In this document: one piece after another, positions 21,804-31,476 of the stretch
How the letters are laid out: every line of letters starts with the position of its first letter
Position numbering within the stretch: position 1 is the first letter of the stretch
Assembly (NCBI GenBank): GCA_965229615.1
Contig: OZ245890.1
Location: 434,001-498,000 of the forward strand
DNA from: G965229615 sp965229615
GTDB taxonomy: Bacteria > Pseudomonadota > Alphaproteobacteria > Rickettsiales > Midichloriaceae
Reading direction: 5' to 3'
DNA: 64,000 bases
Notes under the pieces: generated by a model
Database searches by the model: none
Seen by the model: the letters and a program-made list of their open reading frames with translations, nothing else
What the model was told of the DNA's origin: nothing
Translations under genes and position numbers: made by a program

Positions 21804-24632
21804 ATGAAGTACTATCAAATGACTCGAAGCATTGCAAATTATTTATTTACTAGTTTAATACTTTGTATCGTTATCACCTATTACATACATGGTTGCAATG
21901 ATACATATGGTAAATCATTACTTGATAGTAGTAATTGCATTGTTGGTAGGGCAACTAACGATATGCCACAAGTTATTACAGTAAGAACAATAAGTAATGA
22001 GTGCTATAACAAATGTCATAATTATTGTGCACAGTATTTCAAAATGAATGTTGAGCCCATTGAGCTTGATGCTGGTAGTGGTAGTAAGCAAAATGCTGAT
22101 GAGAAAACAAATCTTCAACAAATTGTTGTTGACATTAAAGACGTAAATAAAGATCACATATCACAATGCCTCACGAGTTGTTATAGCAATGGTAAAGATA
22201 GTAATGGTAATCAGTTTAATGCTAATGTTAGAGTGCCAATGCAGAAAAAAAACAATGGCGATGTGGAAAACGATGATGGGAAAAAACCATATCCATGGTC
22301 ATGCGAGATAGGACAAAACGATAATAGGTTGTTGAAGGCAAAAGATGCATCTGAACTCTCATGTGATGTGAATGATTCTAAGACTACATATCAAATAAGT
22401 GAAACACCATGTACTGCTCAACAATTACAAGATTCATTTTACGATGGTCTTGTATCTGTAGCAGCAAATGACAAAATATATATAAAACTAGCAAGCAGTG
22501 ATAATTATCGTGACATAAGATATGATGTAATACCATCAAATGAAATATACATGTGTGGCTTTAAGACTGTTTTTTTCACCCCAGCATTTGTAGACATGTA
22601 TAATAAGACTCATGGTGATGGCATTGATCCACGATCTAAAGTTAAGGTACCAACTGGCATATATATAAGAGATGGGGATTATCTCAATATACAATATACA
22701 GGTAGATATCATTCGAATTGCAGGCTTAGTACAAGTTTTGAATGCACTTATAATGCAAGTGACTACAATCTGCAATTTGGTACAGATAATGGAGAACTAT
22801 TATATGATGTAAATCCAATGCCATATAGTAGTTACGATCAAACGAATGCGTGGTGGCGTGAGAACAGCGAGCGATTGGAAGAACAGCTAAAAAAAGAAGC
22901 TGATCTGGAACAACAATTGCTAAAAGACAACAAAGTGCATGGTTTAAGTACTACCTTAGCAAGAACACATTATCCCAAGATTTTCACTACGCAATTTATC
23001 CCAGATGGAAAACCAAATCCTGATTCTGATAATAGAATTAGAAGTTACGCTATTTCTGGTAATATTGAGGACTTTACATCAAAACGTAAACAACTCTTTC
23101 TTTGGTATCCTAATGCCAATAATAGCAGTGTAGGGGGATACTATGTGACAGTCACTTGGCGGGGATGTCGCTATCAGAATGGTGAGAGGTTGCAATATAC
23201 AGTGTTCAATGATGCAATGCTTCAATCCAAGCACTTCAATAGTTATCTTGCTAATGATGCAATCTGGCTTGATGTTTGGGATGAAAAGAATTTCAGTTTA
23301 CGGCCGAAAATGAGAGAGTTACGAGTTGGACAACTTGAAATACCAGAAAAGTGCAATGACGTAATAAATAAGAATAAAAAAAGGGGGAAAATATATTTTC
23401 GCATTAAGACTCTCTCAGAAGATGAGAAGGATAGTGCAAATGTTGATATAGTAAGATCCAATACAATTGGACAGTATGCATTACATGTATCGGTAGTACA
23501 AGAATCTCATGGCAGCTTGTTTGATAATGAAATAAATAAATTCTCAGGTCTTTTAAGTAGTATACCAAAACAAATATTTACAGGCCTTGTAGACAGTGAT
23601 GGTACTAGAATTATAAGGGCATTACTCGTGTTATACATTGCCTTCACTGGATTAAGTTTCATGATAGGTTTAGCACCGATAACTCAACAGGAAGGAATGA
23701 TGAGAATAATCAAAATTAGTATTGTATTAATGCTTACTAGTAATAACAGTTGGGAATTTTTTAATAAGTATTTGCTTGGGTTTTTCAATGAAAAGACAAT
23801 GTTAGGTTTATCAAATATTTTTACAGAATTCTTATATGATACAAAAGATACATGTAGTAGCGATAACAATCGATACAGATTACTTTGTTTGATGGGTAAT
23901 GATCTACAGAATACAATATTTTCAGAAACTTTTTGGTCAAGAATAGGTGGGCTTTTGCTTAGTGGTCTTTTTGTATATGCAATAGTGATAGTTGTAGGCA
24001 TTATAATGTATGCAATTGTAATGGTGAAGATTGTGATTCTTTTTTGCCTCGCTATGCTAGGCATAACAATTGTGTTGTCACTTGCACCTATTTTTATATC
24101 ATTGATTTTGTTTAAGTACACTAAAGGAATATTTGATGCATGGATAAAACAACTACTAGTATTTTTAATGCAACCAATATTTGTTTGTCTTGCCATATCG
24201 CTGTTTAGGAATATTTTTATATACTTAGTTGATGTAACAATGGGTTTTATGGCTTGTAAAATCTGTGTGTTTAAGTTGGAATTACCATTTTGGTCACATT
24301 GTTTTTGTAGCCTATATATGCCTGTGACACTAGCACATGCACCAAGTGTTTCATCATCTGTAATGGTACAACTTAGCAATATGCTTGGTATGCTTATTGT
24401 GGGATTTAGTATGTACAAATTTTATGATTTTGCAGCATCTATGGCACAGATGTTGATAAACTTTAAGTCCATGGGTGTCACTGATGGTGGGATGGGTAGT
24501 GTAATGAGTACATATTATGATGCTAAAAGTATGTACAATGTTATAACAGCGCCAATAGATGTATTAGCAATAGACGATGCAAGCAGAGCAGCACGAAAAC
24601 AGGCAAGAGCAGAACGAAGAAAAAGGGATTAA
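21804..24632 (+). CDS. virB6: VirB6/TrbL-family T4SS channel protein, copy 2
   Basis: The 942-residue second copy has an N-terminal hydrophobic export segment (residues 10-28) and then nearly 550 residues of soluble, cysteine-rich sequence that must lie outside the membrane, probably in the periplasm. The membrane core begins around 592 (RIIRALLVLYIAFTGLSFMIGL) and continues to about 880, with the typical AIVMVKIVILFCLAMLGITI helices and the FKYTKGIFDAWIKQLL loop. The C-terminal tail is basic (RKQARAERRKRD). It is not closely similar to copy 1 outside the core. The stop codon TAA shares its last base with an ATG of the third copy, so the genes are translationally close. Confidence 0.9.
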   Translation: MKYYQMTRSIANYLFTSLILCIVITYYIHGCNDTYGKSLLDSSNCIVGRATNDMPQVITVRTISNECYNKCHNYCAQYFKMNVEPIELDAGSGSKQNADEKTNLQQIVVDIKDVNKDHISQCLTSCYSNGKDSNGNQFNANVRVPMQKKNNGDVENDDGKKPYPWSCEIGQNDNRLLKAKDASELSCDVNDSKTTYQISETPCTAQQLQDSFYDGLVSVAANDKIYIKLASSDNYRDIRYDVIPSNEIYMCGFKTVFFTPAFVDMYNKTHGDGIDPRSKVKVPTGIYIRDGDYLNIQYTGRYHSNCRLSTSFECTYNASDYNLQFGTDNGELLYDVNPMPYSSYDQTNAWWRENSERLEEQLKKEADLEQQLLKDNKVHGLSTTLARTHYPKIFTTQFIPDGKPNPDSDNRIRSYAISGNIEDFTSKRKQLFLWYPNANNSSVGGYYVTVTWRGCRYQNGERLQYTVFNDAMLQSKHFNSYLANDAIWLDVWDEKNFSLRPKMRELRVGQLEIPEKCNDVINKNKKRGKIYFRIKTLSEDEKDSANVDIVRSNTIGQYALHVSVVQESHGSLFDNEINKFSGLLSSIPKQIFTGLVDSDGTRIIRALLVLYIAFTGLSFMIGLAPITQQEGMMRIIKISIVLMLTSNNSWEFFNKYLLGFFNEKTMLGLSNIFTEFLYDTKDTCSSDNNRYRLLCLMGNDLQNTIFSETFWSRIGGLLLSGLFVYAIVIVVGIIMYAIVMVKIVILFCLAMLGITIVLSLAPIFISLILFKYTKGIFDAWIKQLLVFLMQPIFVCLAISLFRNIFIYLVDVTMGFMACKICVFKLELPFWSHCFCSLYMPVTLAHAPSVSSSVMVQLSNMLGMLIVGFSMYKFYDFAASMAQMLINFKSMGVTDGGMGSVMSTYYDAKSMYNVITAPIDVLAIDDASRAARKQARAERRKRD

Positions 24633-24643
24633 TGGAGGACTGT

Positions 24644-27004
24644 ATGAAACAATGTGCACAGAACGATACGCAATATAAAATATTATCGAGATTACTATTA
24701 TCTGTTGCACTGCTGTTACTCACAGGATGTTGTGGTTTGATGCAACCTATAGATGCTGATGACGTCGGAATTGGCAAAACGATTCATCTACCAACAAGAC
24801 CAGAGAAAAATGATCTCTTTGTAGCTTCAGATAATAATGAACATTCAGCAGTTGCAAAATGGCGAGACACTGGCCTATATCTTATGGGGTCTGTAATTGA
24901 TAGTGATGGCAAAGCTACAGGAGTAGGTATTAGCTTAAATATTGGTGGGAAATGGTATCCATGGGGCAAAGTAGGCGGGGTTGATAAATCATGTGCAATG
25001 GTGCAGTGCTCTGAATCGAATGATGATGGTTGTGCATTGATTGCTGATGAAGATGCTGCTGTGGTTGTAGCAAATACGTATAGTAACATTGGGTGTTATT
25101 TGTCAAATGGATATGGTATATATATACTCATATCAGCAAATAATAATGATCCAAACAACAGTGTTAGTGAAGCAATTAGCCCTCCAAGTGATAAAGGGTT
25201 TTATACAGCACATATCGGTGATTTCAGCGCAGGTAACACGATTTATATCGATAAATTTTATAGCTGCGCAAAAAAGAGTACAGAATATCATTGCGAACCA
25301 TTTAATATTAATGACCTCATAGGTGGAAAAATTTATTTGAAGGTTCTTGATAGACATTATAATGATAATGAATCGGAGCGGAGTGATAATATTATTACTG
25401 TAAAGTTCAAGGAAGGCATATACCAACCAGGTTTTATCACAGCTGCATTGACTGCATTGAACGATACAACTAAAAATATTTCAAAGATCTTGAGAGAAAA
25501 GTTCACAGAGTATTTTAGTAATATAATGCGTGCTGTTGTATTCTTGTACTTCACCTTCACAGCCTTTGGTTTCTTGATTGGTATGATAAAAATCACGCAA
25601 ACTGAAGCCATTGTAAGACTATTGAAGATTGGCATTGTTATAATGTTTGTTACACCATCATATACTACATTTATACAGGATAACTTTTTAGATTTCTATA
25701 GAGCATTAGGAAACTATCTCGCGAACAAGGTGTCAGCAATCATCTCAGGTACACAAATAGCAATTAAGGGCGAGACCACAAAAAGTGATTTTGGTGATCT
25801 TGGATACCTCATTCAATATGACAATATGATTAATAGCATTACATCACCTGTAATACATATAAAAATCTTTGCATTGCTGTTTACTACGAAATTTTTTTTC
25901 ATTCCGTTGTTATATGTTCTAATTGTCATAATAGTAGTCATAATCTTGAGAGCAATTATATTGTATGTTGTTGCCTATTTACAAATTGCACTTTTAGAAG
26001 CTATATTACCAATTTTTGGTATGTTGCTATTGTTCAATGTAACATCATCAATTTTTCAAAACTGGCTCAGAGCCATCGCAAGCACTACAATAATGCTAGT
26101 TGTTGCAACACTTGGTATTGGACTAACGCTACATTTAATGTATGCAATGTTAAGTGATTTGATGTACTATTCTGTTTCATGTAAAAATTTCTTTTTATTC
26201 CTAGGATGGGTTATACCGGATGATATGAATATTGTACAAGAACATTTGAATGCATCAAAATATTTTTCAGCATTATTCATTGCCATAGTATTCTATAAAT
26301 TTATGGCTGAGATACAAAAACTTGCTGACTCACTAAGTGATTCACAGTTGTCTCCAACAGCAAATGCATTTAATGCAACATGGGGGGGCGTTAATAGGTT
26401 ATTTGGACAAGGCGTTAGTTCATTCAAGAAGTTTAATCAACAATATGGTGTTGGCAGACTATTGGACCAACGTTATAAACGAGATGGACAATATGTTGAG
26501 GATAAAGAGGGAAATAGAATATTAGATAAATGGAAAACTTTGCGTTTACGTGTTAATTACCTAATCGATAATAAATATACAAGACTTATAAACCCAAACA
26601 CAAGTATGAATTCTGCACATGATATTAGTGCAAAATTAGATATCGCTCAATCAGCAGGATACGATCCTGAGACACTGATACAGCGGTATACAGATATGGT
26701 TGAGCAAAAAAGAGTCACATTGATAGATCAACTCAGTGAGGCTAACTTACGTGGAAATGCCGTTAATCAGGAGTATATTAATAAAGCAATCGACAAAATT
26801 GATAGTATTGATGTACAACTAAGTGATGTTAGACAACAACAATTGGATTCTGCAAAACTACATCAAAAATACATGCACTTGATTGAGCAAAAACGCACAG
26901 AATTAAATAATCAATTAAATGCAGCTGGTGGTAACCACCAAGAGCTACAAAACAGGCTGGCAGCACTTGATAATACTACAAATCAGTTAACCAGAAGAAG
27001 ATAG
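24644..27004 (+). CDS. virB6: VirB6/TrbL-family T4SS channel protein, copy 3 (lipobox, repeat tail)
   Basis: The ATG at 24644 is chosen over 24632 because GGAGG lies five bases upstream. It gives 786 residues. The N-terminus is a lipoprotein-like signal, LLTGC with Cys 29. A soluble domain follows to about 290, then the VirB6 membrane core (VVFLYFTFTAFGFLIGM; helices to about 565, including IVVIILRAIILYVVAYLQ and FQNWLRAIASTTIMLVV). The last 200 residues are soluble and end in two imperfect coiled repeats beginning near 678 and 739 (QRYTDMVEQKR and QKYMHLIEQKR). A G7 run at codon 579-581 precedes this tail. This is the last gene of the cluster; the next gene faces it. Confidence 0.88.
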   Translation: MKQCAQNDTQYKILSRLLLSVALLLLTGCCGLMQPIDADDVGIGKTIHLPTRPEKNDLFVASDNNEHSAVAKWRDTGLYLMGSVIDSDGKATGVGISLNIGGKWYPWGKVGGVDKSCAMVQCSESNDDGCALIADEDAAVVVANTYSNIGCYLSNGYGIYILISANNNDPNNSVSEAISPPSDKGFYTAHIGDFSAGNTIYIDKFYSCAKKSTEYHCEPFNINDLIGGKIYLKVLDRHYNDNESERSDNIITVKFKEGIYQPGFITAALTALNDTTKNISKILREKFTEYFSNIMRAVVFLYFTFTAFGFLIGMIKITQTEAIVRLLKIGIVIMFVTPSYTTFIQDNFLDFYRALGNYLANKVSAIISGTQIAIKGETTKSDFGDLGYLIQYDNMINSITSPVIHIKIFALLFTTKFFFIPLLYVLIVIIVVIILRAIILYVVAYLQIALLEAILPIFGMLLLFNVTSSIFQNWLRAIASTTIMLVVATLGIGLTLHLMYAMLSDLMYYSVSCKNFFLFLGWVIPDDMNIVQEHLNASKYFSALFIAIVFYKFMAEIQKLADSLSDSQLSPTANAFNATWGGVNRLFGQGVSSFKKFNQQYGVGRLLDQRYKRDGQYVEDKEGNRILDKWKTLRLRVNYLIDNKYTRLINPNTSMNSAHDISAKLDIAQSAGYDPETLIQRYTDMVEQKRVTLIDQLSEANLRGNAVNQEYINKAIDKIDSIDVQLSDVRQQQLDSAKLHQKYMHLIEQKRTELNNQLNAAGGNHQELQNRLAALDNTTNQLTRRR
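26382..26388 (+). repeat. G7 homopolymer inside the third virB6
   Basis: Seven G encode part of Trp-Gly-Gly, just after the membrane core. A one-base slip here would remove or restore the 200-residue repeat-bearing tail. Other long G runs are a G7 in the portal gene (33253-33259) and the G8 upstream of the M16 peptidase. Confidence 0.7.
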
Positions 27005-27201
27005 GGTTTTTTATTGCATTGAAAGAAAAATTGTGTAATGTAAATACATGAGAGGACTTATTTAAACTACTCAGCCTTATGTCCCAAACCGATATTTATT
27101 GCAAATGATTCCGTCACTGCTTTTGAATGTGTTCTTAGGTAAACGGATACTTTTATACAAAAAGGGTGTGTGGTCTATCAGCTAAAGTTAAATCAGTTCT
27201 C

Positions 27202-28551
27202 TCATCTATTGACTAGGACATCATATTTCATTGTAAAAAGATTTAGCTCGCTATCTACTGATGTTGTTCTATTGAATTCCGACATTTGTCCAACAGCACA
27301 AAAATCACTGCTTATTGCTGTGACCTCTATGCTTTGTGGTACTACGATGCCATTTTCATGCAATGCGAAAATTCTTTTTTCACTAACAAAACATCTCTTA
27401 TCATAACACATTGTTGCAGTAATCTGATTTTTTTTTATTGATATTGCATTGCCTATGAACCCCATTGTTAAGTAAAAACTATTTGGTTGCAGTAAAGTTG
27501 TTGTATCTGCTGATATTTTACATTTTTTTCCGTTTATCTGCTTTGCATCTATGAACACTGAAGTTATGGAATCACTACCAATTCTTTCATACATATCATC
27601 CTGTGTTGTATCGTTCTGATTGGTAACAAATCTACCTAGACTTATACCTTCAGCGAGAGAATGATTGCTACTTCTATATTTCCTACCTGTAATGAGATGG
27701 ATGCTATTACCATCCTGATTGTGTCTTTTTATAGCAAATGAGTAGTCTTGAAATATTATTGGTACGAATGTTTCACTTGTATTATTAAACCATACAACAG
27801 ACTGATATTTTCCTTGATGAACATCAGACCAAGTGATGGCAATGAAAATATTATTATCTACCTTTATTAGATCAAAGCCTTCAGTATTTTTATCTGTAGT
27901 GATGTGTGCATCAACAATATTTTTTTGTTCATGTGAATTCAAAGTGTTATGACTAGCCCTCAGTAGGTAATATGCGTAATAACCCAGCATTTCTAGGTAC
28001 ACATCGTATTTTTTTACATAATGCTCTGTGATTCTATAGTTTAAATCTGAATTCTCGATATTATTGCCGTATTTTTTTAATACATACTTAGCAGCATTAA
28101 TATAGAAAGGTTTTAATAACCTACCATATTCCTCATTCAGTTGCGTTATTTTGGTTGTATAGTCGTCAGCAATGCATTTATAATGCAGCATTGCTTTTTC
28201 TATGTTGTTTGCTTCTAGCTCAGCTTCGGCTTGAATACTATGTTTATTTATTACCTTTGTATTTAAGTTTATTAAAGTGTGAATTTTTTGCATAGTTTCA
28301 TCGTTAGTGCTATGCGTAATAAGAAAGTCATACATGCTTGTCAAAACACTTTCCAATGCAGTGACTCGCTTGTCATAAGTTAAGGTGTGATATATTGGCA
28401 CCTTTTCAAGGTATACATCTGATATGGTTGGTTGTGGTAGCGCAATTTCTGTTGTGTTAGCAAAGGTAGAGTTTATTGACAATAACAGTATGAAGAAATA
28501 ATATAACAGGATTTTAGGCTTGAAGAAATTTGTTTGATTATTTCTTTGCAT
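27202..28551 (-). CDS. Unknown exported protein facing the virB6 genes
   Basis: The ATG at 28551 gives 449 residues beginning with a clear signal peptide: a basic start, a hydrophobic core (ILLYYFFILLLSI) and probable cleavage after STFA near residue 32. An upstream TTG at 28638 would extend the frame but bury the signal. The mature part has a helical first half (residues 50-220, charged, possibly coiled-coil) and a second half that looks beta-rich (DVHQGKYQSVVWFNN, FVPIIFQDYSFAI). No family is recognised. It is convergent with the last virB6 (about 200 bp apart) and divergent from glmM. A periplasmic or surface role is inferred from the signal alone. Confidence 0.75.
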   Translation of the reverse strand: MQRNNQTNFFKPKILLYYFFILLLSINSTFANTTEIALPQPTISDVYLEKVPIYHTLTYDKRVTALESVLTSMYDFLITHSTNDETMQKIHTLINLNTKVINKHSIQAEAELEANNIEKAMLHYKCIADDYTTKITQLNEEYGRLLKPFYINAAKYVLKKYGNNIENSDLNYRITEHYVKKYDVYLEMLGYYAYYLLRASHNTLNSHEQKNIVDAHITTDKNTEGFDLIKVDNNIFIAITWSDVHQGKYQSVVWFNNTSETFVPIIFQDYSFAIKRHNQDGNSIHLITGRKYRSSNHSLAEGISLGRFVTNQNDTTQDDMYERIGSDSITSVFIDAKQINGKKCKISADTTTLLQPNSFYLTMGFIGNAISIKKNQITATMCYDKRCFVSEKRIFALHENGIVVPQSIEVTAISSDFCAVGQMSEFNRTTSVDSELNLFTMKYDVLVNR

Positions 28552-28784
28552 ATAGCAGGTTGCTTTATATCCGTATGTGTGTTTAGTAATATCATAACAT
28601 TCTTTTTTAAGTTGTGAAATGAATAGTGTATAAAACAACTAAAAATAGCAAGTATGATCAAAAACATGTAACTCACATAGAATATTTATGGTTTGTTCAT
28701 GAGCTAATGATAACAACCTAGATTTTTTGTAACAATTCAGTTAAATACTTTTATTAAAAAAAACATATTTCTTCCATCTATCAA

Positions 28785-30200
28785 ATGTTATTCGGCACTG
28801 ATGGTATCAGAGGTACAATTAATATGTATCCAATGACACCAAGCATTGTACTGAGATTCAGTATTGCTGTTGGTTTATTGTTGCAAAGGATTAGCGCAAC
28901 AAGACATAGTAAAGGACACAAGGCAAAGGTTATTATAGCTAAGGATACCAGATTATCAGGTTATGTTATAGAGCCTGCACTGACATCGGGACTAGCATCA
29001 GTTGGCATAAATGTCATGCTTGTAGGGCCAATGCCAACACCTGCTGTGCCAATGTTAATCAAATCACTTAGAGCGGATCTGGGAATAATGATTACAGCTT
29101 CACATAACCCATTCCATGATAATGGATTGAAGATATTCGATGAAAATGGGTATAAATTATCTAGTGAGTATGAAAGGCAGTTACAACAAACTATTATAGA
29201 ATATGATAGCCCTGAATACAATGGACTAGATCATAGCCTTGCCGCACCTGATGCACTTGGTAGAGTATCAAGACTAGATGATGCTCATGGTAGGTATATA
29301 GAGTACGTAAAGAGTTGCTTTCCAAAACATCTAACACTTGAAGGCATGAAAATAGTTGTTGATTGTGCTAATGGTGCTACGTATAGATTGGCGCCTAGTG
29401 CACTATGGGAATTAGGGGCTGATGTTATCACTGTCGGTACAGATCCAAATGGTATTAACATCAATGAAGGATGTGGTTCAATGCATCCATCTACACTTAG
29501 TACTAAGGTTATTGAGACTGGAAGTGATATAGGTATAGCACTTGATGGTGATGGTGATAGAGTGTTAATTTGTGATGAGATGGGCAATGTTATACATGGT
29601 GATCATGTTATTGGTTTGATTGCTGTAGCACTGCATAAAAATGGCAAATTGTGTGGTGATGGCGTCGTAACAACTCACGCATGCAATGGTGCTCTAGATA
29701 AATATTTGAGTAATGTAGGGCTAAAAACATATCGTACCAATATCGGTGACAAGTATGTATCGCAAGAGATGCGTCATAGAAAATGCAATTTTGGTGGCGA
29801 AACATCAGGACATATTATACTGGGCGACTATACCACTACAGGAGATGGTACAATCGCAGCATTGCAAATCACTGCAATATTAAAAGCTTCAGGTAAAAAT
29901 GCAAGTGAGATTTTGCACGCATTTCCACTCAATCCACAGTCATCAATCAGCATTCCCATACCATCAAGAAAAAATCCTTTAGATGATGTGGAAGTGCAAT
30001 TTGCTTTGGAAGAGATAAAACAGAAAAATAATGATATAAAAATAATAGTAAGAAAATCAGGCACAGAAAACGTTGTTAGAGTAACAGTTGAGGGACAAGA
30101 TATGCAAAAAGTAGAGAGCATTGCATACCAAATACGAGCATCAATTACATCATCTCTAATTATAGTAGTTTTTGTAATATTTATAAATATGAATTTATAA
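28785..30200 (+). CDS. glmM: Phosphoglucosamine mutase
   Basis: It converts glucosamine-6-phosphate to glucosamine-1-phosphate, feeding UDP-GlcNAc for peptidoglycan and lipopolysaccharide. The protein starts LFGTDGIRGT and has the phosphoserine loop TASHNPFHDNGLK, the metal loop DGDGDR, the sugar loop GGETSGH and the phosphate-binding end VRKSGTENVVRV. All residues for activity are visible. It is 471 residues, about 20 longer than usual (445-450): after the normal end it continues into a strongly hydrophobic tail, LIIVVFVIFI, which is unusual for this cytosolic enzyme. A strong AT-rich divergent gap precedes it. Confidence 0.95.
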   Translation: MLFGTDGIRGTINMYPMTPSIVLRFSIAVGLLLQRISATRHSKGHKAKVIIAKDTRLSGYVIEPALTSGLASVGINVMLVGPMPTPAVPMLIKSLRADLGIMITASHNPFHDNGLKIFDENGYKLSSEYERQLQQTIIEYDSPEYNGLDHSLAAPDALGRVSRLDDAHGRYIEYVKSCFPKHLTLEGMKIVVDCANGATYRLAPSALWELGADVITVGTDPNGININEGCGSMHPSTLSTKVIETGSDIGIALDGDGDRVLICDEMGNVIHGDHVIGLIAVALHKNGKLCGDGVVTTHACNGALDKYLSNVGLKTYRTNIGDKYVSQEMRHRKCNFGGETSGHIILGDYTTTGDGTIAALQITAILKASGKNASEILHAFPLNPQSSISIPIPSRKNPLDDVEVQFALEEIKQKNNDIKIIVRKSGTENVVRVTVEGQDMQKVESIAYQIRASITSSLIIVVFVIFINMNL

Positions 30201-30280
30201 ATATAAATGTATACTTTCCAAAAAGAATATGTATAGAATGAGCATGAATTGTATAAACAAACTTACTTGAACAAAAAATC

Positions 30281-30508
30281 ATGAGTAGTTTGCATGAAGG
30301 ATTGCTGGATATATTGGTTTGTCCTATTTCAAGAGGGAAACTGATATATGATGAACAGAAATCATTGCTAATCTCAGTAAATGCTAAAAAAGCTTTTCCA
30401 GTGATTGATGGCACTCCAATACTTCTTATTAGCGAATCAATGCCATTGGAAGATAGTGATATAGATACTATCACAAAAAGACTAGCACAGAACACTCAGC
30501 ACTCATAG
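30281..30508 (+). CDS. UPF0434/Trm112-like small protein
   Basis: The 75-residue product matches the YcaR/Trm112-like family: LLDILVCPISRGKLIYD, then a repeat of strands and the FPVIDGTPILL motif. As in other alphaproteobacterial members, the zinc-type cysteine pair of the family is reduced to a single Cys. Trm112 proteins activate methyltransferases in eukaryotes and archaea; the bacterial role is not established. Its last six bases overlap the end of the convergent oxidoreductase gene. Confidence 0.85.
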   Translation: MSSLHEGLLDILVCPISRGKLIYDEQKSLLISVNAKKAFPVIDGTPILLISESMPLEDSDIDTITKRLAQNTQHS

Positions 30509-31438
30509 TACTAACACTAGTGCAGCAGTGTTTTTACCTTGTGTGATCGTGGGAAAGACATTGTTTATTTCATCGAAATTGCTTTCAACATGTGTGAGTT
30601 GTACATTGTGTTGTTCAATGAAGGCAATTGCCTCATTGACTGTAAGTATTAGCTCACTTCTGATAGATTTGTAATGAGCCATTGATGGTGCAGTGAAGAA
30701 CAATGACTTACTTGCAATGAGTGGTACCGCAACATTCTTCATAATATTGAGATGATCAACAATCACCCCCGAAAGCACCATTGCTTTGACAACATTTTCT
30801 AGTGGCTGTGCATCGATGCTGTTATAAAAAACATGCACCCCAGTTCCATTTGTTGCTTTAACTATTGCATCACTAATATTATCTGCGTTGTCCGGAATTA
30901 CAATATCACATACTTCACTAGATACATCAGTTTTCTCTGATGTTACACCAACAACAAATGCCCCTCTTTGTTTTGCCATCAGAGCTATCATCATTGACGT
31001 TGGATTGTGTATACCCCATATTAATGCGTTGATGTTTTGCCTAATGATAAATGTTCTTACAGTGAGAGTATGTGCCAAACATGCTCTATATATTGTAGTA
31101 ACAGCAGTTCTTGGATCGATATAATCAGGTATTTTAACGATACTACTTTGTGGGGCAATTCTATATTGCCTATATGCTCCTAGCATGGTTATATACATTA
31201 CTTTATCACCCTTGTTAAAACCAACAACATCACTTCCCACTTGTTCTATTTCTCCGCAGGCTGTGTATCCAAGATTTGATATATTGCGATCCCTGGCATC
31301 AATAACATCAATGTCATTTATTCCAATTGCAATTTGTTTCAGTAAAACTGATTGTTCAGGTATAGCATCCAACTTTTCATTCTCTATTGAAAAACTATTT
31401 GTCTGGGCATTAAAAATTGCAACTTTACTTGATACCAT
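30503..31438 (-). CDS. Zinc-independent alcohol dehydrogenase-like (quinone oxidoreductase family)
   Basis: A 311-residue medium-chain dehydrogenase/reductase. The N-terminal GroES-like part has AIGINDIDVIDARDR and ACGEIEQVGSDVVGFNKGDKV; the Rossmann part follows with a diverged nucleotide loop (ALIWGIHNPTSMMIALM in place of the usual A-A-G-G-V-G). No zinc-binding cysteines are seen, as in NADPH:quinone oxidoreductases (QOR). The degenerate dinucleotide loop leaves cofactor binding uncertain. It lies upstream of nothing on its strand; frr starts 620 bp away on the same strand and ends 38 bp before this start, so the two may be co-transcribed. Confidence 0.85.
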   Translation of the reverse strand: MVSSKVAIFNAQTNSFSIENEKLDAIPEQSVLLKQIAIGINDIDVIDARDRNISNLGYTACGEIEQVGSDVVGFNKGDKVMYITMLGAYRQYRIAPQSSIVKIPDYIDPRTAVTTIYRACLAHTLTVRTFIIRQNINALIWGIHNPTSMMIALMAKQRGAFVVGVTSEKTDVSSEVCDIVIPDNADNISDAIVKATNGTGVHVFYNSIDAQPLENVVKAMVLSGVIVDHLNIMKNVAVPLIASKSLFFTAPSMAHYKSIRSELILTVNEAIAFIEQHNVQLTHVESNFDEINNVFPTITQGKNTAALVLVL

Positions 31439-31476
31439 GGATTTGATGTTATTAGATTATAGTCTATTTAACCTTA

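Noticed and set aside
24632..24643. First ATG of the third virB6 as the real start
   Set aside because: The ATG at 24644 has GGAGG at ideal spacing and places the lipoprotein signal properly, so the upstream ATG is less likely.
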